Shown: positions 21,872 to 31,137, counted from the stretch's first letter. The stretch is 64,000 nucleotides of DNA from Streptomyces sp. NBC_00250 (GCF_036192275.1 NZ_CP108088.1:1612001-1676000); one strand, 5' to 3'. The notes: a model not told the origin generated them from the letters alone. Translations and numbers: made by a program.

Positions 21872-22774
21872 TCAGCGCCGACCCTCCTCCGGTTTCCAGC
21901 CCCACACCGTGAGCATGCCGGCCGACAGTGCCGCGCATTGGTCGGAGCCCAGGTATCGGATCGCCTCGTCGACGGCAGCGTCGTCGACGAGGCCGGTGGC
22001 GAGCATCGGCGCCCTGCTGCGTTCCCAAGTGTCCGCCCAGAAACGGCTGATGGGACTGCCGGGCAGCAGGGGCGGCACATGGATCTCGGCCCCGACGGAG
22101 ACGAGGCCCGCACCGCGCAGCACCTGGGGGTAGGCCGGAACCCAGGAGACATCGGTGCCGATGGTGTCCCGCAGCGCCTGCCACATCGCCCGCATCACCT
22201 CCGTGTACGGCGTGCCGGGCGCCCGGTCACTCGTCAGGTCGACCGCGTCGCTGAGGACCAACACACCTCCGGGCTCGACGAGTTCGGCAAGCCGGGCGAT
22301 CAGACGCTCGCGCTCGGGAAGGTGCATCAGCACGAAGCGCGCATGGACGAGACGGAACCGGCCGGGGTCGAAGTCCGGGGCCGTGATGTCGGCCTCCAGC
22401 ATGTCGAGTCCGGACACGGGCCGCTCGCTCAGAAAACGTACGTCCCGGTCCACGGCGAGCACGCCCGTCACCCCGGCCTCTTCGAGCAGCCGGCAGGAGA
22501 CCGTGCCGGTGCCGGCACCCACGTCGAGGCACCGCCACCCCGGGCCGGCCCCGAGCGCGCGAAGCCGCGCCATGGTGATGTCGTCGTAGGCGAGGGCGCC
22601 GAAGTCGATGCGCTCACCCTCACCCGCCCGCCCGGGAGGGAACACGGTCTCGCCGTAGCGGCCCTCACGCGGTGTGTCCTCACGCGATACACCCCCGCGC
22701 GGCGCGCCCTCACGCGGTGCGTCCCCGCCCGGCGCGTACTCACGCGGTGCATCCCCGCCCGGCGCGGTGGTCAC
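21872..22774 (-). CDS. SAM-dependent methyltransferase
   Basis: A 300-residue class I methyltransferase. Motif I is CLDVGAGTGTVSCRLLEEAG (about residue 80), motif II acidic residue in VLAVDRD, motif IV in VHARFVLMHLPERE, then PGGVLVLSDAVDL. The fold resembles small-molecule C/O/N-methyltransferases of secondary metabolism. The GTG at 22774 overlaps the stop of a 33-codon ORF (GTGA), favouring this start. It includes a repetitive APGGDAPRE-type N-terminal arm of about 35 residues that is outside the fold. Substrate unknown. Confidence 0.85.
   Translation of the reverse strand: MTTAPGGDAPREYAPGGDAPREGAPRGGVSREDTPREGRYGETVFPPGRAGEGERIDFGALAYDDITMARLRALGAGPGWRCLDVGAGTGTVSCRLLEEAGVTGVLAVDRDVRFLSERPVSGLDMLEADITAPDFDPGRFRLVHARFVLMHLPERERLIARLAELVEPGGVLVLSDAVDLTSDRAPGTPYTEVMRAMWQALRDTIGTDVSWVPAYPQVLRGAGLVSVGAEIHVPPLLPGSPISRFWADTWERSRAPMLATGLVDDAAVDEAIRYLGSDQCAALSAGMLTVWGWKPEEGRR
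22661..22765 (-). repeat. 30-bp in-frame repeats in the methyltransferase N-terminus
   Basis: Three 30-base units plus a half unit encode decapeptides APGGDAPREY, APGGDAPREG and APRGGVSRED, then TPREG. The period is a multiple of three, so length changes would keep the frame. This is a disordered, probably variable arm in front of the catalytic domain. Confidence 0.8.
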
Positions 22775-22872
22775 GTCCGCCCCGAAGTGGCGCCGGGGGT
22801 CTCGCCCTTGACGCGTTCCGGCTCCCGGCCGTCGGCAAGGTACTGGAACGGCGGGTCCTCGAACAGTTTCAT
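22771..22872 (-). CDS. 33-residue ORF coupled to the methyltransferase
   Basis: An ORF of 33 codons (begins MKLFEDPPFQYLADG, ends PGATSGRT) whose ATG has AAGAGA about 8 bases upstream and whose TGA overlaps the GTG of the methyltransferase. It is rich in charged residues and Pro/Gly, with no cysteine and no signal peptide. The layout is what one expects for a small partner, a translational leader or a modified peptide precursor. None of these can be proven. It is outside the usual gene-length cutoffs. Confidence 0.5.
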   Translation of the reverse strand: MKLFEDPPFQYLADGREPERVKGETPGATSGRT

Positions 22873-23082
22873 GGCCGGATCTCTTCGCACGGGAGGACGG
22901 AGGGTGTCGGGCGGCCGGTCGTGAGGCCGACCCCGGTTCGATCCTCCACAGGCCACCGCCCTCGCGGCCGAGGCGCGCCGCGCCTGAGCCGATCGAGCGC
23001 TCCGAACTCGCCCCGGAGCCCGCCCGGTGCGCTCGAACAACCGGTCCACACCATTGACAGGTCCATCTCACTCTCACCATTC

Positions 23083-23098
23083 TTGAGAGCGCTCTCAA
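23083..23098. promoter_or_regulatory. LacI-type operator upstream of GH64 gene
   Basis: A perfect 16-bp palindrome TTGAGAGCGCTCTCAA, 60 bases before the glucanase start. Its core GAGCGCTC matches the CebR-class operators of sugar-responsive LacI-family repressors in Streptomyces, suggesting induction by beta-glucan oligosaccharides. No LacI gene is in the window. Confidence 0.75.
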
Positions 23099-23157
23099 AC
23101 GTCCCGTCCACACAGATCCCCCACCCCCCCACTCCCCCACCCCCCAGGAGCCCCCAC

Positions 23158-24366
23158 GTGTCCGCACGCCGCAGGCGCTCGCGCGCCCCACTCGTCTCGC
23201 TGGTCGCCGCCGCGCTGATCAGCACCGTCGTCACCCTCGCCGGCCCCTCCGACTCCGTCGAGGCGGCCGTCCCCGCGACCATTCCGCTCACCTTCAAGAA
23301 CAACTCCGGCCGTGGCGACCAGGTCTACGTCTACAACCTCGGCACCGAGCTCTCGACGGGCCGGCAGGGATGGGCGGACGCGAACGGCACCTTCCACCCC
23401 TGGCCGGCCGGAGGGTCCACGCCCGTTCCCGCGCCCGACGCCGCCATCGCCGGTCCGGCCAACGGCGGGTCGATGACGATCCGGCTGCCGAAGTTCTCGG
23501 GGCGGATCTACTTCAGCTACGGACAGAAGCTGGTGTTCAAGCTGGCGACGGGCGGGCTCGTACAGCCCGCGGTGCAGAACCCGAGCGACCCGAACAGGAA
23601 CATCCTCTTCAACTGGTCCGAGTACACGCTCAACGACTCGGGCCTCTGGATCAACAGCACCCAGGTCGACATGGTCTCGGCGCCGTACGCGGTCGGCGTG
23701 AAGCGCCCGGACGGCACCGTCGTGAACACGGGGCGCCTCAAGCCCGGCGGCTACCGGGGCTTCTACGACGCGCTGCGCGGGCAGCCGGGCGGCTGGGCCA
23801 ACCTCATCCAGACCCGCGCGGACGGCACGGTGCTGCGCGCGCTGGCGCCGGGCCACGGCATCGAGGCCGGCGCCCTGCCGTCGGGGGTGATGAACGACTA
23901 CATCAACCGCGTCTGGAGCAAGTACGCCACCTCGACCCTGACCGTCACGCCGTTCGCGAACCAGCCCTCCGTGAAGTACTTCGGCCGGGTCTCCGGCAAC
24001 GTCATGAACTTCACGAACAGCTCCGGCGCCGTCGTCACCTCCTTCCAGAAGCCCGACTCCGACAGCGTCTTCGGCTGCTACAAGCTCCTCGACGCGCCGA
24101 ACGACCAGGTGCGCGGCCCCATCTCCCGTACCCTCTGCGCCGGTTACAACCGTTCCACCCTGCTCAGCAATCCGAACCAGCCGGACGCCTCGTCGGCCGG
24201 CTTCTACCAGGACTCGGTGACCAACCACTACTCCCGCAAGATCCACGCCCAGATGGCCGACGGAAAGGCGTACGGCTTCGCCTTCGACGACGTCGGCGCG
24301 CACGAGTCCCTCGTCCACGACGGCAACCCGCAGCAGGCGTACGTGACGCTCGACCCCTTCGACTAG
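23158..24366 (+). CDS. Secreted GH64 beta-1,3-glucanase
   Basis: A 402-residue exported endo-beta-1,3-glucanase of the thaumatin-like GH64 family, which cuts laminarin and fungal cell-wall glucan to pentasaccharides. A signal peptide (RRRRSRAPLVSLVAAALISTVV...) ends near residue 38. The mature enzyme starts with IPLTFKNNSGRGDQVYVYNLG, has GRIYFSYGQKLVFKLA and FNWSEYTLNDSGLWINSTQVDMVSAP-type blocks typical of GH64, and ends AYGFAFDDVGAHESLVHDGNP. No carbohydrate-binding module is attached. The GTG at 23158 follows AGGAG. A LacI-type operator sits upstream and a strong terminator downstream. Confidence 0.93.
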   Translation: MSARRRRSRAPLVSLVAAALISTVVTLAGPSDSVEAAVPATIPLTFKNNSGRGDQVYVYNLGTELSTGRQGWADANGTFHPWPAGGSTPVPAPDAAIAGPANGGSMTIRLPKFSGRIYFSYGQKLVFKLATGGLVQPAVQNPSDPNRNILFNWSEYTLNDSGLWINSTQVDMVSAPYAVGVKRPDGTVVNTGRLKPGGYRGFYDALRGQPGGWANLIQTRADGTVLRALAPGHGIEAGALPSGVMNDYINRVWSKYATSTLTVTPFANQPSVKYFGRVSGNVMNFTNSSGAVVTSFQKPDSDSVFGCYKLLDAPNDQVRGPISRTLCAGYNRSTLLSNPNQPDASSAGFYQDSVTNHYSRKIHAQMADGKAYGFAFDDVGAHESLVHDGNPQQAYVTLDPFD

Positions 24367-24386
24367 ACCTGTCGGCACCACCGACC

Positions 24387-24422
24387 GAGGGGCCGTTTCA
24401 GATCCTTCTGAAACGGCCCCTC
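24387..24422 (+). terminator. Terminator after GH64 gene
   Basis: Perfect 16-bp stem GAGGGGCCGTTTCAGA / TCTGAAACGGCCCCTC with a TCCT loop, 20 bases past the glucanase stop. There is no long U-tract, as usual in Streptomyces. Confidence 0.85.
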
Positions 24423-24780
24423 GCCGTGTGCCCGAGGGCGGCTCCCTCCGGATGCGGATACGGCCAATGGGAGGGACACGCTCCGGCCGCGAGGGCGCCC
24501 GCCCTCGAAACCCGTGCGGGGCCTGTGATCCGGAGGGGTCGACGCGCGCCGACGCCCTCCGGTGTCGCGGAAGCATCGATCCGCCGTCACGGTGCCGTCA
24601 CACCACCGTCGTGGCCCCATCAAACTCGCGGCTCTCCCGATGGCTTGAAACCCATGCACCTCAATCCCCCACACCAGCCCCGTTGTTGATCACCTCACAT
24701 ACTGCGCTGACCGGCGTCGGGCGTCCTTGCGCCCCGGCCGGAAAGACCACTCGACCTCATCCCAAGCTCCTGGGGGAGAC
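24423..24780. other. Non-coding region upstream of the S8 protease
   Basis: About 358 bases with no convincing gene. The last 120 bases are less GC-rich and should contain the S8 protease promoter. A GGGGGAG at 24772-24778 is its probable ribosome site. No clear -10/-35 pair or palindrome was identified. Confidence 0.5.
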
Positions 24781-27700
24781 TTGCGCGCACAAGTGCACAG
24801 AGCACGCGCCTTCACCATCGCGGCAGCCACTTCGGTGGCGCTCGTGGCAGGCATGACCGGCCCCGCGACGGCGATCGTCGCGAACGCGGCCGACGCGGCG
24901 AACACGGCCGCCACACCGGACATCACACACGTCGACGGCAACCAGCGGATCGCGCTCATCACGGGCGACCGCGTGGTCGTCGACGCCAAGGGCCGAATGG
25001 TGGGCTTCGAGTCCGCCGCGGGCCGTGAGCACATACCCGTACAGGTGCAGCGTCTCAAGGGCCACACCCTCGTGGTGCCCAGCGACGCGCAGCGCCTGAT
25101 CGCCGCCGGCAAGCTGGACCAGCGGCTCTTCGACCTCGACGTGCTCACCGACGCGCAGCTGCGCAAGAGCCATCGGGACGGGCTCAAGCTGATCGTGCAG
25201 TACGAAGGGGGTGCCGGTGCCGCACGGGCCGAGGTCCGTACGGCCGGGGACACCCAGCTGCGGCGCACGTTCCCGACCATCAACGCCGACGCCATCCGCA
25301 CCTCGGAGGACGACGTCGCCAGGGTGTGGGAAGCGTTGACCGACCGCCGGGCGAGCGGCGCGCGCGCCACCGCCTCCGGCATCGGCAAGGTGTGGCTGGA
25401 CGGGGTCCGCGCGGCGAGCCTGGACCGCAGCGTCCGGCAGATCGGCGCCGACAAGGCGTGGGAGTCCGGGTACGACGGCACGGGTGTCAAGATCGCCGTG
25501 CTCGACACCGGCGTCGACAGGACCCACGAGGACCTCGCGCCCCAGGTCGTCGGCGAGAAGAACTTCTCCACCTCCCCCGACGCCGTGGACCGCGTCGGAC
25601 ACGGCACCCACGTCGCGTCCATCGCCGTGGGCACCGGCGCCAAGTCCGGCGGCCGGTTCAAGGGCGTCGCCCCCGGTGCCAAGGTGATCAGCGGGAAGGT
25701 CCTCGACGACCAGGGCTTCGGTGACGACTCCGCCGTCATCGCGGGCATGGAGTGGGCCGCCGCCGAAGGCGCGGACGTCGTCAACCTCAGCCTCGGCGGC
25801 CCCGACAGCCCCGGCACCGACCCGCTCGAAGCCACGGTCGACAGGCTCACCGCCGAGAAGGGCATCCTGTTCGCCATCGCGGCGGGCAACGAGGGCGAGT
25901 ACGGCTCCGAGACGGTGGGCTCACCGGGCAGCGCGGACTCCGCGCTGACCGTCGGCGCCGTCGACAAGGACGACAGGATCGCCTCCTTCTCCAGCGTCGG
26001 CCCGCGCGTCGGCGACGGCGCCGTCAAGCCGGACCTGACCGCGCCCGGCGTCGCCATCACCGCGGCCGCCGCCGCCGGCAGTGCCATCGACACGAACCCG
26101 GACACGCCGCACCCCGCGCCGGGGTACCTGCAGATCGACGGCACCTCCATGGCCACCCCGCATGTCGCGGGCGCCGCCGCGATCCTGAAGCAGCTGCACC
26201 CGGACTGGAAGTCCGCCGAGCTCAAGGGCGTGCTTACCGGGTCCACCAAGGGGGGCGACTACACCGCCTTCCAGCAGGGCTCGGGCCGCGTCCAGGTCGA
26301 CAAGGCGCTGACCCAGAGCGTCGTCGCCGAGCCGGTCTCGCTGAACTACGGCATGGCGCAGTGGCCGCACGCCGACGACCGGCCCCAGACCCGGAAGATC
26401 GCCTACCGCAACCTCGGGACCAGCGACGTCACCCTCGACCTGTCGGTGGCCACCCTGGACAAGGACGGCAAGCCCGCCGCGGCCGGGTTCTTCACGCTCG
26501 GCGCCTCGAAGGTGACCGTGCCCGCCGGCGGCAGGGCCGAGGTCGACCTCGTCGCGGACACCAGCGTCGGCGACGCCGACGGCACCTTCTCCGGCTATGT
26601 CACCGCCACCGGTGGGGGCCAGTCCGTCCGCACGGCCGCGGTGGCGGTCCGCGAGGTGGAGTCCTACGACGTCACGGTCAGGACGATCGGCCGTGACGGC
26701 GCCGACGCCCAGAACTTCTCCAGCTCCCTGACCGGCGTCGGCGGCCCCGCCGCCGGCTTCCAGGCCCGCGTCGACAACGAGCCGGGCACCCAGACGATCC
26801 GTGTGCCCAAGGGCTCGTACACCTTCAACACGGCCGTCTACGAGGACCCCGAGGACTACACGAAGGGCACCGACTGGATCGCCCAGCCGAAGCTGGAGAT
26901 CTCGGGCGCCACCGCGCTCACCGCCGACGCGCGGACCACGAAGCCGGTGAACCTGACCGTGCCCGGCATCGACCGGGCGGACTACGGCGGCACGTACTAC
27001 GAGGTCGACACCGACATCGGCCGCGTCGGCAACGGCTGGGTCCTCAGGGGCTTCACCGGCTTCCGCACCGCCCACCTGGGTCCGGCCGTCACCGACGGCT
27101 CGCTCCTGCAGACCTGGGACGCGCACTTCCTCAAGGACGCCACCACCCAGTACTCGGTGGCCTTCGGCGGCGGGACGAACCGCGTCACGACCGGCTACAC
27201 CAAGCACGTGAAGGCGAGCGAGCTGGCCACGCTCAAGGTCGGTCTCGGGGCCTCCGCCCCCGGCAAGAACGCCCTCGCCTCGCCGTTCCCGCATCTGCCG
27301 GGCGCGCCGGAGGGCAACGCGTTCTCCGCTCCGCAGGCGGCACCGGGCACCCGTACGTTCCTCGTCTCCACCGGTGACGGCGTCGAGTGGCTCACCAGGC
27401 TCAACCAGCTGGGCGAGCCCGACAAGTGGGGCTACCCGGCCTTCGAGGGTGGCTACGAGATGGTCCGCCCGAAGCGCTACGAGGCCGGCCGGACGTACCG
27501 GGAGACGTTCAACGCGGGCGTCTTCGGCCCGCTCCTGGGCGAGAAGACGGGCGTGTTCCGCACCGCTCCCGACCCGGCGACGGGCAAGGAGCAGCTCGTC
27601 GGCTCCGTGCCGCTGTTCGCCGACGGCGCGGGCCACGTGGGTCTCACGCCGGACACCACGGCCACGTCGACGCTGTACCGCGACGGCGTCGAGGTGGGCA

Positions 27701-28170
27701 GGAACGACGACCCGCTGAGCGGCTCGCAGCCCTTCACGGTCGACGCGGCCGACGCCGAGTACCGGCTGGTGACCTCCGCGGAACGCCCGGCGAAGACCGC
27801 CGCGGCCTCCACCCGTGTCGACACGAGTTTCACGTTCCGTTCGAAGCAGGTCACGGCCACCACGGCGCTGCCGGTGTCCACGGTCCGCTTCGCGGCCCCC
27901 GTCGACCTCGCCTCGCGCGCCCCGGCTCTCGCGCCGGTCGTCGTCCCGGTGACCGTGCAGGGCTCGGCGGCCGGGCAGAACCTCAAGTTGCTTAAGGTGT
28001 CGGTCAGTTATGACGACGGGAAGACCTGGCAGCTCGTGCCGGTTCTGAACGGCAGGATCTCCGTGAAGAATCCGGCGAAGGACAGCGGGATCTCGTTGTC
28101 CGCCGTGGTCACGGACAAGCAGGGCAACACGTCGACGCTGACCATCCACAACGCGTGGCTCGGCAAGTGA
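24781..28170 (+). CDS. Large secreted S8 (subtilisin-like) serine peptidase
   Basis: About 1129 residues. Signal peptide RARAFTIAAATSVALVAGMTG with cleavage after ATA near residue 38, then a propeptide to about 215. The catalytic domain has the triad Asp in IAVLDTGVDRTHEDL (near 240), His in GHGTHVASI (near 275) and Ser in DGTSMATPHVAGAAA (near 455). It is followed by about 640 residues of beta-rich C-terminal domains without PPC or cell-wall motif. This is the architecture of Streptomyces SCO1355-like extracellular proteases. The TTG at 24781 is chosen because GGGGGAG lies just upstream. GTG at 24793 is the alternative. Confidence 0.9.
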   Translation: MRAQVHRARAFTIAAATSVALVAGMTGPATAIVANAADAANTAATPDITHVDGNQRIALITGDRVVVDAKGRMVGFESAAGREHIPVQVQRLKGHTLVVPSDAQRLIAAGKLDQRLFDLDVLTDAQLRKSHRDGLKLIVQYEGGAGAARAEVRTAGDTQLRRTFPTINADAIRTSEDDVARVWEALTDRRASGARATASGIGKVWLDGVRAASLDRSVRQIGADKAWESGYDGTGVKIAVLDTGVDRTHEDLAPQVVGEKNFSTSPDAVDRVGHGTHVASIAVGTGAKSGGRFKGVAPGAKVISGKVLDDQGFGDDSAVIAGMEWAAAEGADVVNLSLGGPDSPGTDPLEATVDRLTAEKGILFAIAAGNEGEYGSETVGSPGSADSALTVGAVDKDDRIASFSSVGPRVGDGAVKPDLTAPGVAITAAAAAGSAIDTNPDTPHPAPGYLQIDGTSMATPHVAGAAAILKQLHPDWKSAELKGVLTGSTKGGDYTAFQQGSGRVQVDKALTQSVVAEPVSLNYGMAQWPHADDRPQTRKIAYRNLGTSDVTLDLSVATLDKDGKPAAAGFFTLGASKVTVPAGGRAEVDLVADTSVGDADGTFSGYVTATGGGQSVRTAAVAVREVESYDVTVRTIGRDGADAQNFSSSLTGVGGPAAGFQARVDNEPGTQTIRVPKGSYTFNTAVYEDPEDYTKGTDWIAQPKLEISGATALTADARTTKPVNLTVPGIDRADYGGTYYEVDTDIGRVGNGWVLRGFTGFRTAHLGPAVTDGSLLQTWDAHFLKDATTQYSVAFGGGTNRVTTGYTKHVKASELATLKVGLGASAPGKNALASPFPHLPGAPEGNAFSAPQAAPGTRTFLVSTGDGVEWLTRLNQLGEPDKWGYPAFEGGYEMVRPKRYEAGRTYRETFNAGVFGPLLGEKTGVFRTAPDPATGKEQLVGSVPLFADGAGHVGLTPDTTATSTLYRDGVEVGRNDDPLSGSQPFTVDAADAEYRLVTSAERPAKTAAASTRVDTSFTFRSKQVTATTALPVSTVRFAAPVDLASRAPALAPVVVPVTVQGSAAGQNLKLLKVSVSYDDGKTWQLVPVLNGRISVKNPAKDSGISLSAVVTDKQGNTSTLTIHNAWLGK

Positions 28171-28200
28171 CACTGCCCGACTGACTGTTCCCACCGGTCA

Positions 28201-28229
28201 CGGCGTCACCACCTGAGGTGGTGACGCCG
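28201..28229 (+). terminator. Terminator after S8 protease gene
   Basis: Perfect 13-bp stem CGGCGTCACCACC / GGTGGTGACGCCG with a TGA loop, 30 bases past the stop codon. Confidence 0.85.
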
Positions 28230-28322
28230 TACGGCCGCGTGACGCCGTACGGCCTCGGGCACGCCCGGACCCCGAACGGCCACGCCCGGATCCCGAACGG
28301 GGACCTCCCGGGTCTCGCACGA

Positions 28323-28356
28323 GCACGCCCGGGTCTCGAAGCCGAGACCCGGGCGT
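28323..28356 (-). terminator. Terminator after exported deiminase 1
   Basis: Perfect 15-bp stem CACGCCCGGGTCTCG / CGAGACCCGGGCGTG with an AAGC loop, immediately downstream of the stop of the minus-strand deiminase gene. The stretch between this and 28229 is filled with short CCCGGA/GACGCCGTACGGC repeats. Confidence 0.85.
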
Positions 28357-28361
28357 GTTGC

Positions 28362-29534
28362 TCAGCGGTTGGGCTCTTGCATGGTGACGCAGTGCGCGCC
28401 GCCGCCGCCGTTTCCGTAGAGGCTGTCGAGGTTGAGCTGGACGACGGGTCTGCCGTAGGCGGTGGCGATCGCCGTCTTGGCCGCCGCGTCCTTGGCGGTG
28501 TCGCCGAACTGGGTGGTGATCACCGCCTGGTTGGTCACCGTCCAGTTCATGTAGGAACTGAGGAAGTCCCGTCGTTGGCCGGACGGGATACGGGGCAGGG
28601 AGTCGGGACCTTCGATGGTGAGGACCTGCAGTCGGCGCCCCCTGGCGTCGGTGGCGTTCACCAGGACGTCGCGGATGGCCTCCGCGTTGGCGGTCCAGAC
28701 GTCCGGCCGTACGGCGCCGGCCAACTGCACCATGACCACACCGGGTTTGATGTAGCGGGCGGTGCCGTCGATGTGGCCGTCGGTGACGTCCTCCCCGGTG
28801 ACGCCGGGCAGCCAGATCATCTTCGATGCGCCGAACCGGGAGAGCAGCTCCGCCTCCACCTGGCTCCGCGACTTGCCGGGGTTGCGGTTGCTGTTCAGCC
28901 AGCAACTCTCGGTCGCCATGAGCGTGCCGTCGCCGTCGTACTCGATGCCGCCGCCTTCACCGACCACGGAGGCCTTCGCGAACGGGACACCCGTGTAGGC
29001 GGCGACCCGCTGCGCGACCACGCGGTCCTTGGCGTAGGCGGAGGCGGGGAGGCCGTAGAAGGTCGTGGCGTTCTCGCCCCAGGCGTTGAAGTTCAGCCCG
29101 AAGGAGTCCATGCCGCCGGCTCCGTCGACGCGGAACAGCGGACCGGTGTCGCGCATCCAGCAGTCCGATACGGGGATCGAGCTGATCACCGTGACCGTGG
29201 ACCCGCAGGCGGTCCTGGCCTGCGAGGCGGCCGACGAGCCGTCCGCGCACATGACGACCGGCTCGTACTTGGCCACCTCCTTGGCGAGCTTGGCGATGTC
29301 GGCCTGGATCTTGGACAGCAGGTTGCCCCAGATCGTGTAGCTGGACGGCCAGGACATCCAGGTCCGCTTGTGCGGCGCGTCCTCTCCGGGCACTCGCCAG
29401 GAGGCGGCCATGGCCGGCTGGACGCCGCCGAGTACGGGCCCCACCGCCAGTGCGGCAGCGGCCGCGCCGGTCCGGGCCAGGAGGGTTCTGCGGGAGATGC
29501 CCGGCTTGTCGCCGTCGTCGTGCTGTGTCTTCAC
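28362..29534 (-). CDS. Agmatine deiminase family protein 1 (Tat-exported)
   Basis: A 390-residue guanidino-group-modifying enzyme of the agmatine deiminase / Porphyromonas PAD family, which turns agmatine into N-carbamoylputrescine and ammonia. The N-terminus has a twin-arginine signal (ISRRTLLARTGAAAAALAVG), so the enzyme is exported folded. Active-site blocks are present: WMSWPSS, DCWMRDTGPLF (near 145), DGHIDGTARY (near 260) and the nucleophile in GGGGAHCVTMQEP at the C-terminus. The GTG at 29534 follows AAGGAG. It is 46 bases downstream of an NCS1 permease gene, presumably in one operon behind operator 31118-31137. Substrate could also be another guanidine or a peptidyl arginine. Confidence 0.9.
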   Translation of the reverse strand: MKTQHDDGDKPGISRRTLLARTGAAAAALAVGPVLGGVQPAMAASWRVPGEDAPHKRTWMSWPSSYTIWGNLLSKIQADIAKLAKEVAKYEPVVMCADGSSAASQARTACGSTVTVISSIPVSDCWMRDTGPLFRVDGAGGMDSFGLNFNAWGENATTFYGLPASAYAKDRVVAQRVAAYTGVPFAKASVVGEGGGIEYDGDGTLMATESCWLNSNRNPGKSRSQVEAELLSRFGASKMIWLPGVTGEDVTDGHIDGTARYIKPGVVMVQLAGAVRPDVWTANAEAIRDVLVNATDARGRRLQVLTIEGPDSLPRIPSGQRRDFLSSYMNWTVTNQAVITTQFGDTAKDAAAKTAIATAYGRPVVQLNLDSLYGNGGGGAHCVTMQEPNR

Positions 29535-29580
29535 GTGATGCTCCTTCTTCCGGGAGTTCCGTACGTGCAGCGCGATGTGG

Positions 29581-31032
29581 TCAGTGAAGTGGCGCCAGCA
29601 GCCCCTCCTCTCGGACCATCCGGCGCTCGGTGGCCAGATCGAGGCTTCGGGCAGAGATCCAGTACAGGCCGCCGGCCACCGGCAGGCCGACGAAGACCGA
29701 GCAGTCGACGCCGCCGAGGATCTCTGCGACAGGTCCGACGTAGAGACCGGTGATGACCATGAACGGGGCCATGCAGGCCAGACCGATCCCGTAGGCGAGG
29801 TTTCCGCGCCATCCCCAACGGCCGTAGATTCCTCGCGGGTTGAAGATCTCCTTCACGACGTACTGGCCGCGCCGGACGAAGAAGAAGTCCACCAGGTTGA
29901 CGGCCGTCCAGGGGATGAACAGGTACGTGAGGACGACCACCACGTTGGCGAAGAACCAGTTGAAGCGGTCGATTCCGACGAGGGTCGAGATCGACCCGAC
30001 GGCCACCAGCATGATCCCGATGGTCACGACCCGGATGGCCCGGGTCGGCTTGACCGGCCGGAACGAGTCCACGATCGAGATCATGGTGAGGCTGCCGCCG
30101 TACTGGTTGATCGCCATGATCGAGAGCAGCCCGATCAGCAGCACGACGACGGCGACCGTGCCGAAGCCGCTGAACAGCCGGTCCCCCGCGAGCTTCAGCG
30201 CGGTCACCGGGTCGGTTCCCTCGGGCGCTCCGGCCGAGACGACGGCACCGAGGACGAACACCCATATCCCGGAGACCGCGCTGGGCAGATAGGTCCACCA
30301 GAAGGTGCTGCGGACGGAGACATCGGGTCTGAGGTAGCGCGAATAGTCCGAGACGTACGGCGCCCAACCCAGCTGGAAGCCGGCGACGAAGACGAACACG
30401 AGCATGAACGGCGCGAGTTCGAAGGGGCCGGCGTCCCAGACGCCGTCGGGCAGCCCTCCGCCGAGCAGGGCGGCGGCGGTGATGGCCGCGGTGACCACGA
30501 CGAAGGGCCAGGTGAGCCATCTGTTCAAGCGGTGGATCCAGTCGTAGCCGAACAGGGCGATCACGGTCGCCACCCCGGCGGCCAGCAGATACCCGACCCC
30601 GTTGGGGATCCCGGTGAGCAGGTTCACGGCCTGCCCGGAGAGCAGGGCGTCGGAGGTGTTGAAGCCCACGTAGTTGACCAGGGCGAACACCCAGACGGTC
30701 AGCGCGGCACCTACGTACCCGAACTGTGGCCGTGACTGCACCAGTTGAGGCAGGCCCAGCTGAGGACCCTGGGCCGAGTGGAACGCCATGAAGAACGTAC
30801 CGAAGAGCGAGCCGAGGACGGTGGCGATCACCGTCCAGACGAGCGAGGCCCCCATGGAGAGCGTCACGACCCCGGTCGCGAGACCGGTGAGATTGAGACT
30901 GCCGACGAACCAGATGGCACCGACGCTCGAAGGTTTCCCGTGCCGTTCCGCGAGGGGCACCCAGTCGATCGAGTGCTGCTCGATGCCCGCAGGAGGTGCG
31001 GAATCCCCGGTCTTCGAGGCGACTGGCCCCAT
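29581..31032 (-). CDS. NCS1 family permease (cytosine/purine/hydantoin type)
   Basis: A 483-residue secondary transporter with twelve predicted membrane segments, belonging to the nucleobase:cation symporter-1 family (CodB/PucI/Mhp1). Early landmarks are the VGAIWFVGSLNLTGLATGVV segment (TM1) and AFHSAQGPQLGLPQLVQSRPQFGYVG, the classic NCS1 loop after TM2. The ATG at 31032 follows AGGAGG. Known substrates are cytosine, purines, allantoin and hydantoins, all ureido or amidine-like compounds. Being first in an operon with an exported deiminase, it may import the ureido product, but this is inference. Confidence 0.9.
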   Translation of the reverse strand: MGPVASKTGDSAPPAGIEQHSIDWVPLAERHGKPSSVGAIWFVGSLNLTGLATGVVTLSMGASLVWTVIATVLGSLFGTFFMAFHSAQGPQLGLPQLVQSRPQFGYVGAALTVWVFALVNYVGFNTSDALLSGQAVNLLTGIPNGVGYLLAAGVATVIALFGYDWIHRLNRWLTWPFVVVTAAITAAALLGGGLPDGVWDAGPFELAPFMLVFVFVAGFQLGWAPYVSDYSRYLRPDVSVRSTFWWTYLPSAVSGIWVFVLGAVVSAGAPEGTDPVTALKLAGDRLFSGFGTVAVVVLLIGLLSIMAINQYGGSLTMISIVDSFRPVKPTRAIRVVTIGIMLVAVGSISTLVGIDRFNWFFANVVVVLTYLFIPWTAVNLVDFFFVRRGQYVVKEIFNPRGIYGRWGWRGNLAYGIGLACMAPFMVITGLYVGPVAEILGGVDCSVFVGLPVAGGLYWISARSLDLATERRMVREEGLLAPLH

Positions 31033-31117
31033 CTGGCCTCCTAGGTAAGGGGCGCCCCTCGGGGCCGCCCGACCGCCCCGGCCAGCCAGAGCTGGTAGGG
31101 CTGCGCCACCATAGGGA

Positions 31118-31137
31118 TTGACTCAATTTTCAGTCAA
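31118..31137. promoter_or_regulatory. Shared operator, site 1 (NCS1/deiminase 1)
   Basis: TTGACTCAATTTTCAGTCAA, a 20-bp near-palindrome 85 bases upstream of the NCS1 permease and in the shared region with the divergent hydrazine-type operon. It is one of five copies in the window and probably binds a TetR regulator encoded near 55-56 kb. Confidence 0.8.

Noticed and set aside
24363..24674. 103-codon minus-strand ORF between the GH64 and S8 genes
   Set aside because: It covers the terminator hairpin of the GH64 gene, has no recognisable domain and no convincing ribosome site.
28229..28323. Short CCCGGA-rich repeats as an attachment site or insertion scar
   Set aside because: No integrase, transposase or target duplication is seen. 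They look like degenerate terminator-linked repeats.
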